In this document: positions 42,957 through 53,721 of the stretch, piece after piece
Layout of the letters: every line of letters starts with the position of its first letter
Position numbering within the stretch: the stretch's first letter is position 1
Source of the DNA: Kuafuiihalomonas sp964473255
GTDB taxonomy: Bacteria > Myxococcota > Kuafuiibacteriia > Kuafuiibacteriales > Kuafuiibacteriaceae
Length of the DNA stretch: 64,000 bases
Assembly (NCBI GenBank): GCA_964473255.1
Contig: CAYYOT010000001.1
Location: 124,001-188,000, forward strand
Direction: 5' to 3'
Program-made: the position numbers and the translations under genes
Notes under the pieces: generated by a model
What the model was told of the DNA's origin: nothing
Seen by the model: the letters and a program-made list of their open reading frames with translations, nothing else
Databases searched by the model: none

Positions 42957-45746
42957 ATGCGGATTCAGTGCGAAGTCTGTAGCGCAACGTACACGATCGA
43001 TGACGCTCAGCTGTCGGATCAGCCGATCGGTGCCCAGTGTCCGTACTGCGGTCACGTGAAGCTCGTGACGCGGGCCGAGGCCGAGGCTGCCGCCGCCGAG
43101 GCGGAACCGGCTGCGCCACCACCCGCGCCCCCTCCATTTCCCAGCCCACAGACCGTCCGCAATGCGCCACCGGCCTTCGATACGGCGGCTAGCCTCGGCT
43201 TTCAGGAAGCCCCGCCGCCGATGCCTTCGGAGGATATGCCCGGACCATCCACCGGATATCCTGGCGAAGCGCCCACGACTGCCTACGGGCCTCCGCCGGA
43301 CATGGACATGGACATGGGCCCGCCGGTCCAGGCGGCACCCCCCGAGGGCGCGGTCTCCCCGTTTGCGGCCTCCGGGCTCCCGGCTTCCGACCCTGCGGGG
43401 AGCGGGCCAGAGTTGGCCTCCGCTGCCGAGCAGATCACCTGGGCGGGCGGCGACGGCGGAACCTGCTCCGTCTGCGGGACGGCACTCCACGACGAGTTCG
43501 ACAAGGTCATCGGACTCTGCGAGCTGCACCAGCGGGAGCGGCGGCAGGACGACCCTCCGGTCAGTGGGGCGTCGCCGATCGATCCGGTGGGCGACGAGTG
43601 GTTCGTGCGTCCTCGCCATGGAGGGCACGTCATGGGGCCGCTCAGCCTGGAAGAGGTTCGGGCCCGATTGCGGAGCGGAGAGATGGGCTCGACCGACCAG
43701 GTCTCCCGAGACGGAACCCGTTTTCAGCCCGTCGACGCGTTCCCCGAGCTCTCGTACATCAATGCGCTGAAGGCTCAGGCCGCCCTTCAGGATCCCACGG
43801 CGGGGACGGCCATCGTGCGTTCGCGAGGTGGTCCGTCGATCAGCTTTCGAACGATCCTGATCGCCGCTGTCGTCGTGGGGCTCGGGTATGGAGCCTACGC
43901 CCAGCGCCAGACGCTGCAGCGGATATGGAAAAATTTGAGCCGGGGCCGGGTGGCGACGCTCGCGATCGGCATGAACCCGTACCAGAAAGAGTTGGCCAAC
44001 TGGTCGGAGTCGGTGCCTCGGGGGCCGGTCACGCTCGCCGAGCTTCTCGATGACGCGGGAGCCCGACACTTGGAGGATACCTGGGCCGGATATGCGTCGG
44101 CCGAGCAGTCCTACCGGGCCGCCCTGGTCAAGGAGGTCGACCATCCCGACGCGCTGGGCGGCTACATCGAGAACTTCTCTCTTTGGCGCCTCGACCAAGC
44201 GGATCCCGAGGAGATCAAGCAGGCGGAGGCCGCGATCCGATTTGCGCTTCGGCTCGAGCCGGAGCACCCCGCAGTGCACCGGGCAGCCGCCGCTCTCGCT
44301 CTCGGCCGCCAGCGGCTCAACCAGTGTCAGGTGCACGCATCCGATGCTCTCAAGGCGAATCCGGCCGACGGCCAGGCGCGGCTGCTGCTGGCGGGATGCT
44401 TTTTGCAGGGAAACGTCCCGCTGGCGGTCGAGGAAGCGCAACGCGCAGTCGCCGCCGAGCCGCGCCTTCGGCGTGCCGACCGCGTGCTTGCTCGAGCCTA
44501 CTCGGGTCTCGGACGCTTCAGTTCGGCCCGCGAGATCCTCGAACGGCGCCAGAAGGTCGATGCCGACAACGCGGCGATCGACATCGAGCTCGGTCGGCTC
44601 TCGCGGGCTCTGGGCCAGGCGGCGGAAGCGGAGGCTCATTTTCGCCGGGCCCTCGACAAGGAAGGCTATCGACAGGCGGCGTATTTGGAGCTCGGTGAAC
44701 TCATGCTAGAGCTCCGCCGCCCCGCGGTGGCCATCCAGGCTCTGACGGCGTCCGCAGAGTGGGCTGACGCCCGAGGCGAGCGCGCCTCCCGAATCTACAC
44801 GGCGTGGTCGCGCGCATCGCTGCTCGACGGCCAGCCAGCCGAAGCGGCGCGGCTCGCCGGCCTCGCGCTCGAAGCCAATCGCGAGTACCTGCCGGCCCTG
44901 GTGACACGAGGTGAGGCTGCCCTTCTGGTTCTCGAAGACGACATCGCCATGCAGATGGGGGACCGAGCCCTGAAGGAAGGACCGAACGAACCTGCGGCAC
45001 TGGTGCTGTCCGGGCGAGCCAACGCGCGATCCGGTCAGCACGCCGTCGCTCTTCAGCGGCTGCGGCGGGCCGCCGAAAACGATCCGAAGGATCCACGGCT
45101 TCGCGGCGTGTTGGCGGCGTATTACCTCCAGCAGAACCAGGCCAACCAGGCCTACGTGCTGATGCGGGAAGCGGCAGAGGTCGATCCCGAGGAATCCAAG
45201 TCGCGCAGTCGGTTCACGCCGACCGCCCTAACCGACGGTCCGGTCAAGGAGGCGATCGAGGCGTTCGAGCGCTCGGCGCGGGTGGAGCGCAATAGCCCCG
45301 TCGCTTGGGCCGCAATCGGGATGATGTACTACTTCGCGGGAGAGCCCGGGCAAGCGATGGCAGCAGTGAAGCGATCGCTGCGGCTCGATGACTCCAATTA
45401 CGCCGGCCTCATCTATCGGGCTCAGCTCGAGCTCGACGCCGGCCGCCCGCAGCGCGCGGAGAAGAGCGCTCGGCGGCTCCTGGTCATCGAGCGCGGCTTT
45501 CCTCTGGGACATGTACTGCTCGCCCGAGCCCTCGCCGACCAAGGTAAGACGGACGAGGCGCGCGAGGAGTACGAAGCGGCTCTTCGAAGCAATCCCGGGA
45601 TGCTCACCGCCAGGGTCGAACTCGCCGGACTCGACGTGCGAGACGGTCAGGTGGATGAAGCCACGCTGCAGGAGCTCCAGCGAGCCTATGCGCTGAACCC
45701 GAACAGCCTTCGACTCCGTCGGATCATGCTCCGCGCCGGTTTGTGA
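42957..45746 (+). CDS. Zinc-ribbon / GYF / transmembrane / TPR protein
   Basis: 929 aa. The N-terminal MJ0042-type zinc ribbon (IQCEVCSATYTIDD, AQCPYCG; Cys5, 8, 28, 31) is followed by a Pro/Ala/Met-rich disordered linker (about 45-165). A second Cys pair (CSVCG) precedes a GYF_2 domain (about 215-265, WFVRPRHGGHVMGPLSLEEV). One membrane helix (about 298-316) and about a dozen TPR units (340-929) complete it. Zinc ribbon and GYF lie in the cytoplasm, TPRs outside. The N-terminal plan matches the gliding-motility protein GltJ of Myxococcus, which uses these domains to bind MglA, but here the outside part is TPR rather than a TonB box. The role is therefore probably assembly of a cell-envelope machine. 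It is followed by purD after 16 bases. Confidence 0.88.
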   Translation: MRIQCEVCSATYTIDDAQLSDQPIGAQCPYCGHVKLVTRAEAEAAAAEAEPAAPPPAPPPFPSPQTVRNAPPAFDTAASLGFQEAPPPMPSEDMPGPSTGYPGEAPTTAYGPPPDMDMDMGPPVQAAPPEGAVSPFAASGLPASDPAGSGPELASAAEQITWAGGDGGTCSVCGTALHDEFDKVIGLCELHQRERRQDDPPVSGASPIDPVGDEWFVRPRHGGHVMGPLSLEEVRARLRSGEMGSTDQVSRDGTRFQPVDAFPELSYINALKAQAALQDPTAGTAIVRSRGGPSISFRTILIAAVVVGLGYGAYAQRQTLQRIWKNLSRGRVATLAIGMNPYQKELANWSESVPRGPVTLAELLDDAGARHLEDTWAGYASAEQSYRAALVKEVDHPDALGGYIENFSLWRLDQADPEEIKQAEAAIRFALRLEPEHPAVHRAAAALALGRQRLNQCQVHASDALKANPADGQARLLLAGCFLQGNVPLAVEEAQRAVAAEPRLRRADRVLARAYSGLGRFSSAREILERRQKVDADNAAIDIELGRLSRALGQAAEAEAHFRRALDKEGYRQAAYLELGELMLELRRPAVAIQALTASAEWADARGERASRIYTAWSRASLLDGQPAEAARLAGLALEANREYLPALVTRGEAALLVLEDDIAMQMGDRALKEGPNEPAALVLSGRANARSGQHAVALQRLRRAAENDPKDPRLRGVLAAYYLQQNQANQAYVLMREAAEVDPEESKSRSRFTPTALTDGPVKEAIEAFERSARVERNSPVAWAAIGMMYYFAGEPGQAMAAVKRSLRLDDSNYAGLIYRAQLELDAGRPQRAEKSARRLLVIERGFPLGHVLLARALADQGKTDEAREEYEAALRSNPGMLTARVELAGLDVRDGQVDEATLQELQRAYALNPNSLRLRRIMLRAGL

Positions 45747-45762
45747 GCTAGGCTCACTCGCC

Positions 45763-47031
45763 ATGGAAACGGTCGTCGTCGTGGGGAGCGGCGGTCGCGA
45801 GCATGCCCTCGCCGCCGCCCTCGCTCGAACCTCTCCCGCCCGCCAGGTCGTGGTAGCTCCCGGTAATGCCGGTATCGCTGCCGATTTCGCCACCTGGCCG
45901 GAGGCCGACCTGGTGGAGCGGTGCAGGAGCGAGGAAGTCGATCTGGTCGTGGTCGGGCCCGAGGCGCCGCTGGCGGCAGGTGTGGCCGACCGATTGAGCG
46001 AAGTCGGAATCCCGGTCCTCGGTCCGAGCGGGGCGGCGGCTCGACTCGAGAGTAGCAAGGTTTTCGCGAAGACGATCATGGAGGCTGCGGGCGTTCCCAC
46101 GGCGAGATGGGGCGAGTTCGAGACGGCTGGTCCCGCGCTCGAGTTCGCCCGAGAGATCGGCCGCGTCGCCGTCAAGGCGGACGGACTGGCCGCGGGCAAG
46201 GGGGTCCTGCTTCCCGAGACCGAGTCCGAGACCAAAGCCGCAATCGACTGGCTTCTCGACGGTCAGCTGGGAGCAGCCGGGACCCGGATCGTAGTCGAGG
46301 AGTTCCTCGAGGGTGAAGAGGTGTCGGTCATCGCAGTCTGCGATGGACAGCGAGCACGTCGCTTCTCCGCGGCGCAGGATCACAAGCGTATCTTCGAAGG
46401 CGATCGCGGCCCGAACACGGGAGGCATGGGCGCGTATGCGCCGGCCCCGGTCGTGACCGAACCCCGCCTCGACGAGATCGAGCGGACTTGCCTGCTGCCG
46501 ATCTTGGAGGAGATGCGCCGCCGTCAAACGCCCTTCGCCGGCTTCCTGTATGCGGGTCTGATGATCACCGAGCACGGTCCTCGAGTTCTCGAGTACAACG
46601 TCCGGTTCGGGGACCCCGAAGCGCAAGCGGTGTTGCCACTCGTCGACGAGGACGTCTTTGAGCTCTTCCTTTCCGCCGCTCAGGGCCGGCTCGGAGCCGG
46701 CCCAGTCGTCAGTCGCGACGAAGCGGCTTTGACGGTCGTGCTGGCCGCGGAAGGCTATCCGGGCTCTCCCGAGAAAGGAGACCGTGTCCGGGGCATCGAG
46801 GCCGCCCGGAGGGCCGGGGGCCAGGTCTTTTGTGCTGGGCTCGCCAAGGTCGAGGACGCGTGGGTCACGGCGGGCGGCCGAGTCTTGGCGGTCACGGGTC
46901 TCGGGGCGGACCTGGAGCTGGCCGCCGAGCAGGCGTACCGCGCGGCAGGCTGTATCGAGTTTCGCGGAATGCAGATGCGTCGAGACATCGGTCATCGCGC
47001 CTTGGGAAGGTCGCGCGGACCGAGTCGGTAG
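45763..47031 (+). CDS. purD: Phosphoribosylamine-glycine ligase (GAR synthetase)
   Basis: 422 aa, ATP-grasp enzyme of purine synthesis making glycinamide ribonucleotide. N-domain signature VVVVGSGGREHALAAAL, ATP-grasp residues VAVKADGLAAGKGVLLP, EEFLEGEEVSVIAVCDG and YNVRFGDPEAQAVLP, all standard. C-terminal domain ends ECRGMQMRRDIG-like (EFRGMQMRRDIG). ATG at 45763 has TAGGCT (45749-45754) eight bases upstream, again a short-leader pattern, but no matching -35, so it may rely on read-through from the upstream gene. It is convergent with rpsT, with two bases between the stops. Confidence 0.97.
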   Translation: METVVVVGSGGREHALAAALARTSPARQVVVAPGNAGIAADFATWPEADLVERCRSEEVDLVVVGPEAPLAAGVADRLSEVGIPVLGPSGAAARLESSKVFAKTIMEAAGVPTARWGEFETAGPALEFAREIGRVAVKADGLAAGKGVLLPETESETKAAIDWLLDGQLGAAGTRIVVEEFLEGEEVSVIAVCDGQRARRFSAAQDHKRIFEGDRGPNTGGMGAYAPAPVVTEPRLDEIERTCLLPILEEMRRRQTPFAGFLYAGLMITEHGPRVLEYNVRFGDPEAQAVLPLVDEDVFELFLSAAQGRLGAGPVVSRDEAALTVVLAAEGYPGSPEKGDRVRGIEAARRAGGQVFCAGLAKVEDAWVTAGGRVLAVTGLGADLELAAEQAYRAAGCIEFRGMQMRRDIGHRALGRSRGPSR

Positions 47032-47033
47032 GC

Positions 47034-47294
47034 TCAGGAGGTCTGCGAGAGCCGGTGGGTCAGCCGCGAGACGAAGCGTCGTGCCGTTCCCGCGGGGATG
47101 ACGTTCTTGGATTTGGCCCGATTCACCATCGAGACTGCTTCCTTCACCAGCGTCGTGCGGTCCTCGGAGCCATTCTCGACCGCTTCCCGAGCACGCTTGA
47201 TGGCCTTCCGCATGCGCGACTTCCACGCGTGGTTGCGGGTCTTACGGATTTCGTTTTGGCGCTGCCTCTTTGCAGCGGATCGATGATTCGGCAC
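47034..47294 (-). CDS. rpsT: 30S ribosomal protein S20
   Basis: 86 aa, the normal size. It binds 16S rRNA. The N-terminal NHRSAAKRQRQNEIRKTRNH and the C-terminal AARFVSRLTHRL-type helix (TARRFVSRLTHRLSQ) are diagnostic. The GTG at 47294 is supported by TTGGAGGAACCCG just upstream, one of the strongest Shine-Dalgarno sites in the window. The reading frame stays open further upstream, but that part is not ribosomal protein. A consensus promoter is annotated upstream. Confidence 0.97.
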   Translation of the reverse strand: MPNHRSAAKRQRQNEIRKTRNHAWKSRMRKAIKRAREAVENGSEDRTTLVKEAVSMVNRAKSKNVIPAGTARRFVSRLTHRLSQTS

Positions 47295-47319
47295 CGGGTT
47301 CCTCCAAGGAATCGCGGGT

Positions 47320-47347
47320 GTTATGGCTGAGCGCTCCGCCTTGTCAA
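47320..47347 (-). promoter_or_regulatory. Promoter of rpsT
   Basis: Perfect -35 TTGACA (47342-47347), 16 bases, -10 CATAAC (47320-47325) on the minus strand. The leader is about 18-20 bases and contains the GGAGG Shine-Dalgarno. This is a conventional strong promoter, in contrast to the short-leader genes around it. Confidence 0.7.
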
Positions 47348-47381
47348 GAAGGAGGAGCCGCCGACGGGGCCGTGCCGAAAT

Positions 47382-47410
47382 GTGACCGTTTCCGTGCGCC
47401 CTGCTAGGTC
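47382..47410 (+). promoter_or_regulatory. Putative murJ promoter
   Basis: GTGACC (47382-47387), 17 bases, TAGGTC (47405-47410), eight bases before the ATG at 47419. The bases between (TGACGAGG) include GAGG, which is too close to the start for a usual Shine-Dalgarno, so a leaderless transcript is possible. Confidence 0.35.
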
Positions 47411-47418
47411 TGACGAGG

Positions 47419-49017
47419 ATGACCAGTCCCGGGAGCGGTCGCGTGGCCCGGCGAGCGGGTATCGTAGCGGCATTCACTCTGTTGAGTCGCGTCTTCGGGT
47501 ATTTCCGGGACGCTGCGCTCGCCTACGCGTTCGGCGCAGGTGTGGCCTTCGACGCGTTCGTCGCGGCTCAGACGATCCCCAACGTTTTTCGCCGGCTCGT
47601 CGCCGAGGGCACGCTGACCATCGCGTATGTTCCTCTCCTCGCCGCCGAGGAAAAGGAGCACGGCCTTTCCGGAATGCGGCGATTCACGAGCGCGGTGCTC
47701 GGTCTCTTGATCCCTGTTCTGGTGGTCCTCGTCGGGCTCGGGGTCGCCGTCCCCGAGGTCTTGGTCGAGGCGTTCGCGTCGGGTTTCGACCGCGAGCGTG
47801 CAGCCCTGGCTGCGCGTCTCACGCGAATCATGATGCCGTTCCTCTTCTTCGTCTCCCTACTCGCGGTCTCCGCCGGGGCCTTGAACGCGCGGGGGGTGTT
47901 CGCGCCCTCGGCCGGGGCGCCCGTACTGCTCAATCTCTCGATCATCCTGATGGCTCTCGGGGCGACTGCTTGGTTTTCGGTGCCCATCGAGGCCGCAGCC
48001 TGGGGAGTCGTCCTCGGAGGTGTGCTACAGCTCGGCCTTCAGGTCCCCTTCTTGGTCCGCACGGGCATGTGGGTCCGTCCTCGTTGGCGCCCTCGTGATC
48101 CGGCTCTGCAGCTCTTGTTGCGGCGCATGGGACCGGCCGTCTTCGGGGTCGGCGTCTATCAGCTCAACCTGATCGTCATCCGTCAGATCGCGAGCTACCT
48201 GCCACAGGGGCAGCTCAGCTGCTATTTCTACGGCACGCGGCTCGAAGAGTTCGCGCTGGGCGTTTTCGCCGTGAGCATCAGCGTCGCTGCCCTGCCGACC
48301 CTCTCTCAGCACGCAGCTGCCGGTGACCTGACGGCTTTTCGTCGGGTCTTGAAGGACGCGCTGCGTGCGACCAATTTCATAACGATTCCTTCGATGGTCG
48401 GCCTCGGCGTGCTGGCGACGCCGATCGTTTCGGTCCTGTTTCAGCGTGGCGCGTTCTCCGCTTTTGACGCAGCGCTCACCGCTTCGCTCCTCCAGATCAT
48501 GGCCTTGGCTTTGGTTCCGATCGGGCTCGTTCGGGTGCTGGTACCGGCCTACTACGCCGTCGGAGATACGGTGCATCCCGTCCGCGCTGCGTTGGCATCG
48601 CTGCTGGTGACGACCGGGCTCGGGTTGGCTCTCCAGCACAGCCTCGAGATCGTTGGGCTGACCATAGCCACCACGGTGGCCTCGATCGGCCAGCTGACCG
48701 TATTGGTCCTGTCTTTCGAGCGACGGGTTGGGTCCCGCATGCATGAGGCCTCGACCACCGGCACCGAGGAGCCTCTAGCTTTGCTCGGTCACGCTCTTCG
48801 GTGCGCCATCGCCATCGCTCCGTGGGGTGCGGCGGCATACTGGGGGGCTCGTCGCGTCGACTGGCTGGGCGGCGAGGGAACGTTCGCGTTTCGAGCGGCG
48901 GTGCTCGCCGGCCTCATCGGGGTGAGCGCCGCCGGATACCTCGTAACCACCCGCGCACTCGGGATCGGCGAAGCGGTCCGTCTGTGGCGCTTCCTGATGC
49001 GTCGACTCGGGCGCTAG
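47419..49017 (+). CDS. murJ: Lipid II flippase MurJ
   Basis: 532 aa, MOP-superfamily integral membrane protein with about 14 helices. It flips lipid II across the inner membrane for peptidoglycan synthesis. The N-terminal signature GIVAAFTLLSRVFGYFRDAA is followed by ALAYAFGAGVAFDAFVAAQT, with the characteristic FRRLVAEGTLT after it. Conserved charged residues in the central cavity (GTRLEEFALGVF) are present. ATG at 47419. It diverges from rpsT; mazG follows after 54 bases. Confidence 0.95.
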   Translation: MTSPGSGRVARRAGIVAAFTLLSRVFGYFRDAALAYAFGAGVAFDAFVAAQTIPNVFRRLVAEGTLTIAYVPLLAAEEKEHGLSGMRRFTSAVLGLLIPVLVVLVGLGVAVPEVLVEAFASGFDRERAALAARLTRIMMPFLFFVSLLAVSAGALNARGVFAPSAGAPVLLNLSIILMALGATAWFSVPIEAAAWGVVLGGVLQLGLQVPFLVRTGMWVRPRWRPRDPALQLLLRRMGPAVFGVGVYQLNLIVIRQIASYLPQGQLSCYFYGTRLEEFALGVFAVSISVAALPTLSQHAAAGDLTAFRRVLKDALRATNFITIPSMVGLGVLATPIVSVLFQRGAFSAFDAALTASLLQIMALALVPIGLVRVLVPAYYAVGDTVHPVRAALASLLVTTGLGLALQHSLEIVGLTIATTVASIGQLTVLVLSFERRVGSRMHEASTTGTEEPLALLGHALRCAIAIAPWGAAAYWGARRVDWLGGEGTFAFRAAVLAGLIGVSAAGYLVTTRALGIGEAVRLWRFLMRRLGR

Positions 49018-49071
49018 CCGAGGGTCGCGCTCGCGCTTGGCGTTCGAGCTCGGTCATGGCAGGGCCCGAGC

Positions 49072-50439
<1,368 letters not shown>

Positions 50440-50459
50440 GTCGTCATCGCGACGTACCG

Positions 50460-51899
50460 ATGTCCAGCCTGAGTGCGGAGCGGCGAACCAAGATCGTCTG
50501 TACCCTCGGCCCTGCGTCGTTTGCATACGAAGTACTGGAGCGACTGATTCGCGCGGGTTTGGATGTCGCTCGGCTCAACTTCAGCCACGGCACGCACGAG
50601 TCTCACCGCGAGGTCTACGAAACGCTCCGCCGCGCCGAGGCCGAGGTAGGTCGACCGATCGCCGTCCTCCAGGACCTCCAAGGGCCGAAGATCCGGCTGG
50701 GCAAGCTCGTCCAGCCGGAAACGCTGGTGGCCGAGGAGTCGGTGATCCTCTCCTGCCGCAATGACTTCGTGGGCGAGGGCCGGCGGTTTCCGACCACCTA
50801 CGAGCGGCTGGCACGCGACGTGAGACCTGGGGAGCCCATCCTGTTGGCCGACGGGCGCCTTACACTGATCGTCGACACGGTCGACGGCGACGAGGTCCAC
50901 ACTCGAGTCGAGGTGGGCGGCACGGTCTCCTCGAACAAAGGCATCAACCTACCGGGTTCGAGCATCAGTGCTCCCTCGCTGACGGACAAAGACATCGCCG
51001 ACCTCGAGTTCGGTCTGGCGCTCGGTGCAGACTACGTGGCGCTTTCGTTCGTTCGGACCGCTCACGATGTTCGGGTCCTTCGGGACCTGATGAAGCAGTT
51101 CGGTCGAGTCGTTCCGATTATTTCGAAGATCGAAAAGCCGGAGGCCGTCGACAACCTCACGGCGATCGTCGACGAGAGTGACGGCATCATGGTGGCCCGC
51201 GGCGACCTGGGCGTCGAGCTGCCGCCGGAGAAGGTCCCGGCCATTCAACGACGAGCGATCCGCATGGCTCGAGCTCGTGCGAAAGTGACGGTCGTGGCCA
51301 CGCAGATGCTGATGTCCATGACCGAGCACGCGCGGCCCACCTCGGCCGAGGTGTCCGATGTGGCCAACGCGGTCTTCGACGGCACGGATGCGGTGATGCT
51401 GTCCGACGAGACGGCGGCCGGGGCCTACCCGGTTCGCGCCGTCGAGACGATGGCCGCGTTGGCCGCGACGGCTGAAAACGCGCCGGAAGCCAAAAAGCGC
51501 CCCGACTTCGTCGAGGAGCTTCGAGCGTTCTCCGTCTGGGCAGTCGCCCGTGCGGCGGTCGTCACCGCCGAGGAGATCCGGGCTTCGGCGATCGTCAGCT
51601 ATACAAATCAGGGCTTGGGCCCGAGGGCGGTAGGCACGTGGCGTCCCCCTTGTCCCATCCTGGGTTGCGCGAGCTCCGATGAGGACACCCGGCGTCTTGC
51701 CCTATACTGGGGCGTTCACCCCATTCGCATTCCGCGCCCCGATTCGTTCGAATCGCTCGTCAGCTCGGTGGAGCATCTCGCCGTCGATCGCCATCTCCTG
51801 GAACCCGGAGAAACCGTCGTGATCACGAGCAAAATGCCGTTCGTGGAGGCCGAGCACACCAACGTCTTGAAGCTGCACACCATCCAGGGCGATGGTTAG
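50460..51899 (+). CDS. pyk: Pyruvate kinase
   Basis: 479 aa. It makes pyruvate and ATP from phosphoenolpyruvate and ADP. The N-terminus KIVCTLGPASFAYEVLERLI, the active-site Arg in LNFSHGTHESH, the metal-binding Glu in ISKIEKPEAVDN and MVARGDLGVELPPEKVP are complete. The Thr and regulatory region MLSDETAAGAYPVRAVETM is present, and the C-terminal domain is shorter than in E. coli PykA but complete. Glu in IISKIEKPE and Lys in VPIISKIEK are the usual catalytic pair. ATG at 50460. Confidence 0.97.
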   Translation: MSSLSAERRTKIVCTLGPASFAYEVLERLIRAGLDVARLNFSHGTHESHREVYETLRRAEAEVGRPIAVLQDLQGPKIRLGKLVQPETLVAEESVILSCRNDFVGEGRRFPTTYERLARDVRPGEPILLADGRLTLIVDTVDGDEVHTRVEVGGTVSSNKGINLPGSSISAPSLTDKDIADLEFGLALGADYVALSFVRTAHDVRVLRDLMKQFGRVVPIISKIEKPEAVDNLTAIVDESDGIMVARGDLGVELPPEKVPAIQRRAIRMARARAKVTVVATQMLMSMTEHARPTSAEVSDVANAVFDGTDAVMLSDETAAGAYPVRAVETMAALAATAENAPEAKKRPDFVEELRAFSVWAVARAAVVTAEEIRASAIVSYTNQGLGPRAVGTWRPPCPILGCASSDEDTRRLALYWGVHPIRIPRPDSFESLVSSVEHLAVDRHLLEPGETVVITSKMPFVEAEHTNVLKLHTIQGDG

Positions 51900-51932
51900 A
51901 GGACCAGCGCACTTCTTGCTACATCGGCGCCG

Positions 51933-53717
51933 TTGAACCTTTCGGTACCTTTTGATTTCCTCCGATTCGTGCGCGCTGCTGCATGCGTGGTGGGTCTCGG
52001 CGTTTTGGCTGCCGGGTGTGAAGGCGTCGTCGGCGAGCCTGGAGTCGTTCGTTCAGAGCGCAACCCGGTCGACCCCGTCGACCCGGTCGACCCGGTCGAC
52101 CCGGTCGACCCGGTCGACCCGCCGCGGCCGGTCACCGAGATCGAATGCACCGGACCGGCGGTCCCAGCCGCCGCGCCCCTCGGTCGCTTCACCGTTGCCG
52201 AGTATGAGGCGTCGCTGCGGATGATCTTTGGGGCCGAGCCCGTCGACGCGGTGGCGTCCGTTCTCGCCACCATTCCTCGCGACGATCCGGAAGCGGAGGG
52301 GGCCTTTTCACGTCAGGACCAGCGGGTCACGGACCGCCACATCGAGGGCTATTACGAGGTCGCCGATGACATCGCGACTCAGGTCGCGAGCGAGGCCTCG
52401 CTTCGAGGCCGGGTGTTCGGACCGTGTGCCGAGTCCGATTCGGGCGAGTCATGTCTTCGAAGTGGAGTGGCAAAGCTGATCGAGGAGGCTTTCCGCCGAC
52501 CGGCGGACACCGACGAAGTCGACGGCATCGTGAATGCGGCAATGGAGTTTGCCGGCACGGAGCGCTACTTGGCCGCGACCTTCTCGGTGCTGATGGCGCC
52601 CGACTTCCTCTACCGCTTCGAGAACCGCGGGACTGCGGAAGCCGGCGTCGTGCAGCTCACCGCCCACGAACTCGCGTCGCGGCTGTCGTTCCATTTCTGG
52701 GGTCGACCCCCAGATTTCGTGCTGCGGGCTCGGGCCGACGACGGGACGTTGACCGATCCGGACGTCTACCGCGTGCAAGTCCAGCGTCTGGCCGACGACC
52801 CCCGGACCGAAGACACCCTGATGGAATTCTTTGCCGAATGGTTGCACCTCGAGCGAGGCGGCTTTGCCAGCAGCCCCCGGCTCGAGACTCTGAGCGACGG
52901 CCTGTCCACCGACGGATTGGCCTACGACATGCGACGCGAGGTTCGGGATCTGCTCGCGTACCACCTCGACTCCGACCAGCTCGACTGGAAGGACGTGTTG
53001 GTTTCACCTTTCAGCTTCGCGCGCAGCGAGCGACTGGCCAGCCTGTACGGAGTGGAAGCGTGGGACGGACAGGGCGAACCACCTCGACTCCCGGCCTCGG
53101 AGCGCTCCGGTCTCTTGACGCGAGCGGGCATGCTCTACACGTCGGATGGTTCGACGAATCCGTTCCGCCGGGGAGTCTTCGTCCGCCGGACCATCCTCTG
53201 CGATGTGGTTTTTCCTCCGCCGACCGACCTCCCGCCGGGATCGCTGGAGACCCCGCCGGTCGAAGAGGGGACGAGCACGCGGACGGCGTTCGAAGCGAAG
53301 GTGGCCAACCAGCCCTGCGCAGGCTGTCACGCTCAGTTCTCGGATTTGGGCTACGTCCTCGAGGCCTATGATGGTCTGGGCCGCTTTCGCACCGACGAGC
53401 GGCTCGTCACTGCACAGGGGGCAGAGCGCGGCTCGGTCCCCGTCGACGCCGAGGTCGTTCCGCTCGTCGAGTACAACGATACGAAACCCGTCGCGGGTCC
53501 AGTGGAGCTCAGTCAGCGCATCGCCGAGAGCGTGAAGCCCAACCTGTGCCTCGCTCGCGAGTACTTCCGCTTCACTTTCCGGCGCAACGACGTACCCATC
53601 GACGACTGCACGATCGGCTCGGTGGCAGCTCGACTCGAAGCGGGGGCGTCGCTGCGCGAGGCGCTCGTCTCCGTTGCGCTCGAACCGGCCTTCGCGCAGC
53701 GGCGTCTCGAGGACTGA
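51933..53717 (+). CDS. DUF1592/DUF1588/DUF1595-type secreted lipoprotein with a heme c motif
   Basis: 594 aa. A lipoprotein signal with lipobox VLAAGCEG is followed by a six-fold VDP repeat (about residues 46-63). The body has the layout of DUF1587/DUF1592/DUF1588/DUF1595 proteins: an N-terminal FTVAEYEASLRMIFG, a helical centre with RLSFHFWGRPPD and AEWLHLE, then GMLYTSDGSTNPFRRGVFVR. The CAGCH c-type heme motif in NQPCAGCHAQFSDLGYV follows, with LREALVSVALEPAF near the end. Members are exported and usually lie beside a DUF1552 gene, as here (next gene after four bases). Proposed redox or copper-linked roles are unproven. TTG at 51933 is used; GTG at 51969 is an alternative. Confidence 0.85.
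   Translation: MNLSVPFDFLRFVRAAACVVGLGVLAAGCEGVVGEPGVVRSERNPVDPVDPVDPVDPVDPVDPPRPVTEIECTGPAVPAAAPLGRFTVAEYEASLRMIFGAEPVDAVASVLATIPRDDPEAEGAFSRQDQRVTDRHIEGYYEVADDIATQVASEASLRGRVFGPCAESDSGESCLRSGVAKLIEEAFRRPADTDEVDGIVNAAMEFAGTERYLAATFSVLMAPDFLYRFENRGTAEAGVVQLTAHELASRLSFHFWGRPPDFVLRARADDGTLTDPDVYRVQVQRLADDPRTEDTLMEFFAEWLHLERGGFASSPRLETLSDGLSTDGLAYDMRREVRDLLAYHLDSDQLDWKDVLVSPFSFARSERLASLYGVEAWDGQGEPPRLPASERSGLLTRAGMLYTSDGSTNPFRRGVFVRRTILCDVVFPPPTDLPPGSLETPPVEEGTSTRTAFEAKVANQPCAGCHAQFSDLGYVLEAYDGLGRFRTDERLVTAQGAERGSVPVDAEVVPLVEYNDTKPVAGPVELSQRIAESVKPNLCLAREYFRFTFRRNDVPIDDCTIGSVAARLEAGASLREALVSVALEPAFAQRRLED
52068..52121 (+). repeat. Six tandem GTCGACCCG nonamers
   Basis: Six 9-base copies, the first ending CCC, encode Val-Asp-Pro six times just after the lipobox. 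Each copy carries a GTCGAC. As the unit is a multiple of three, gain or loss of copies would only change linker length. Confidence 0.9.
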
Positions 53718-53721
53718 ATCC

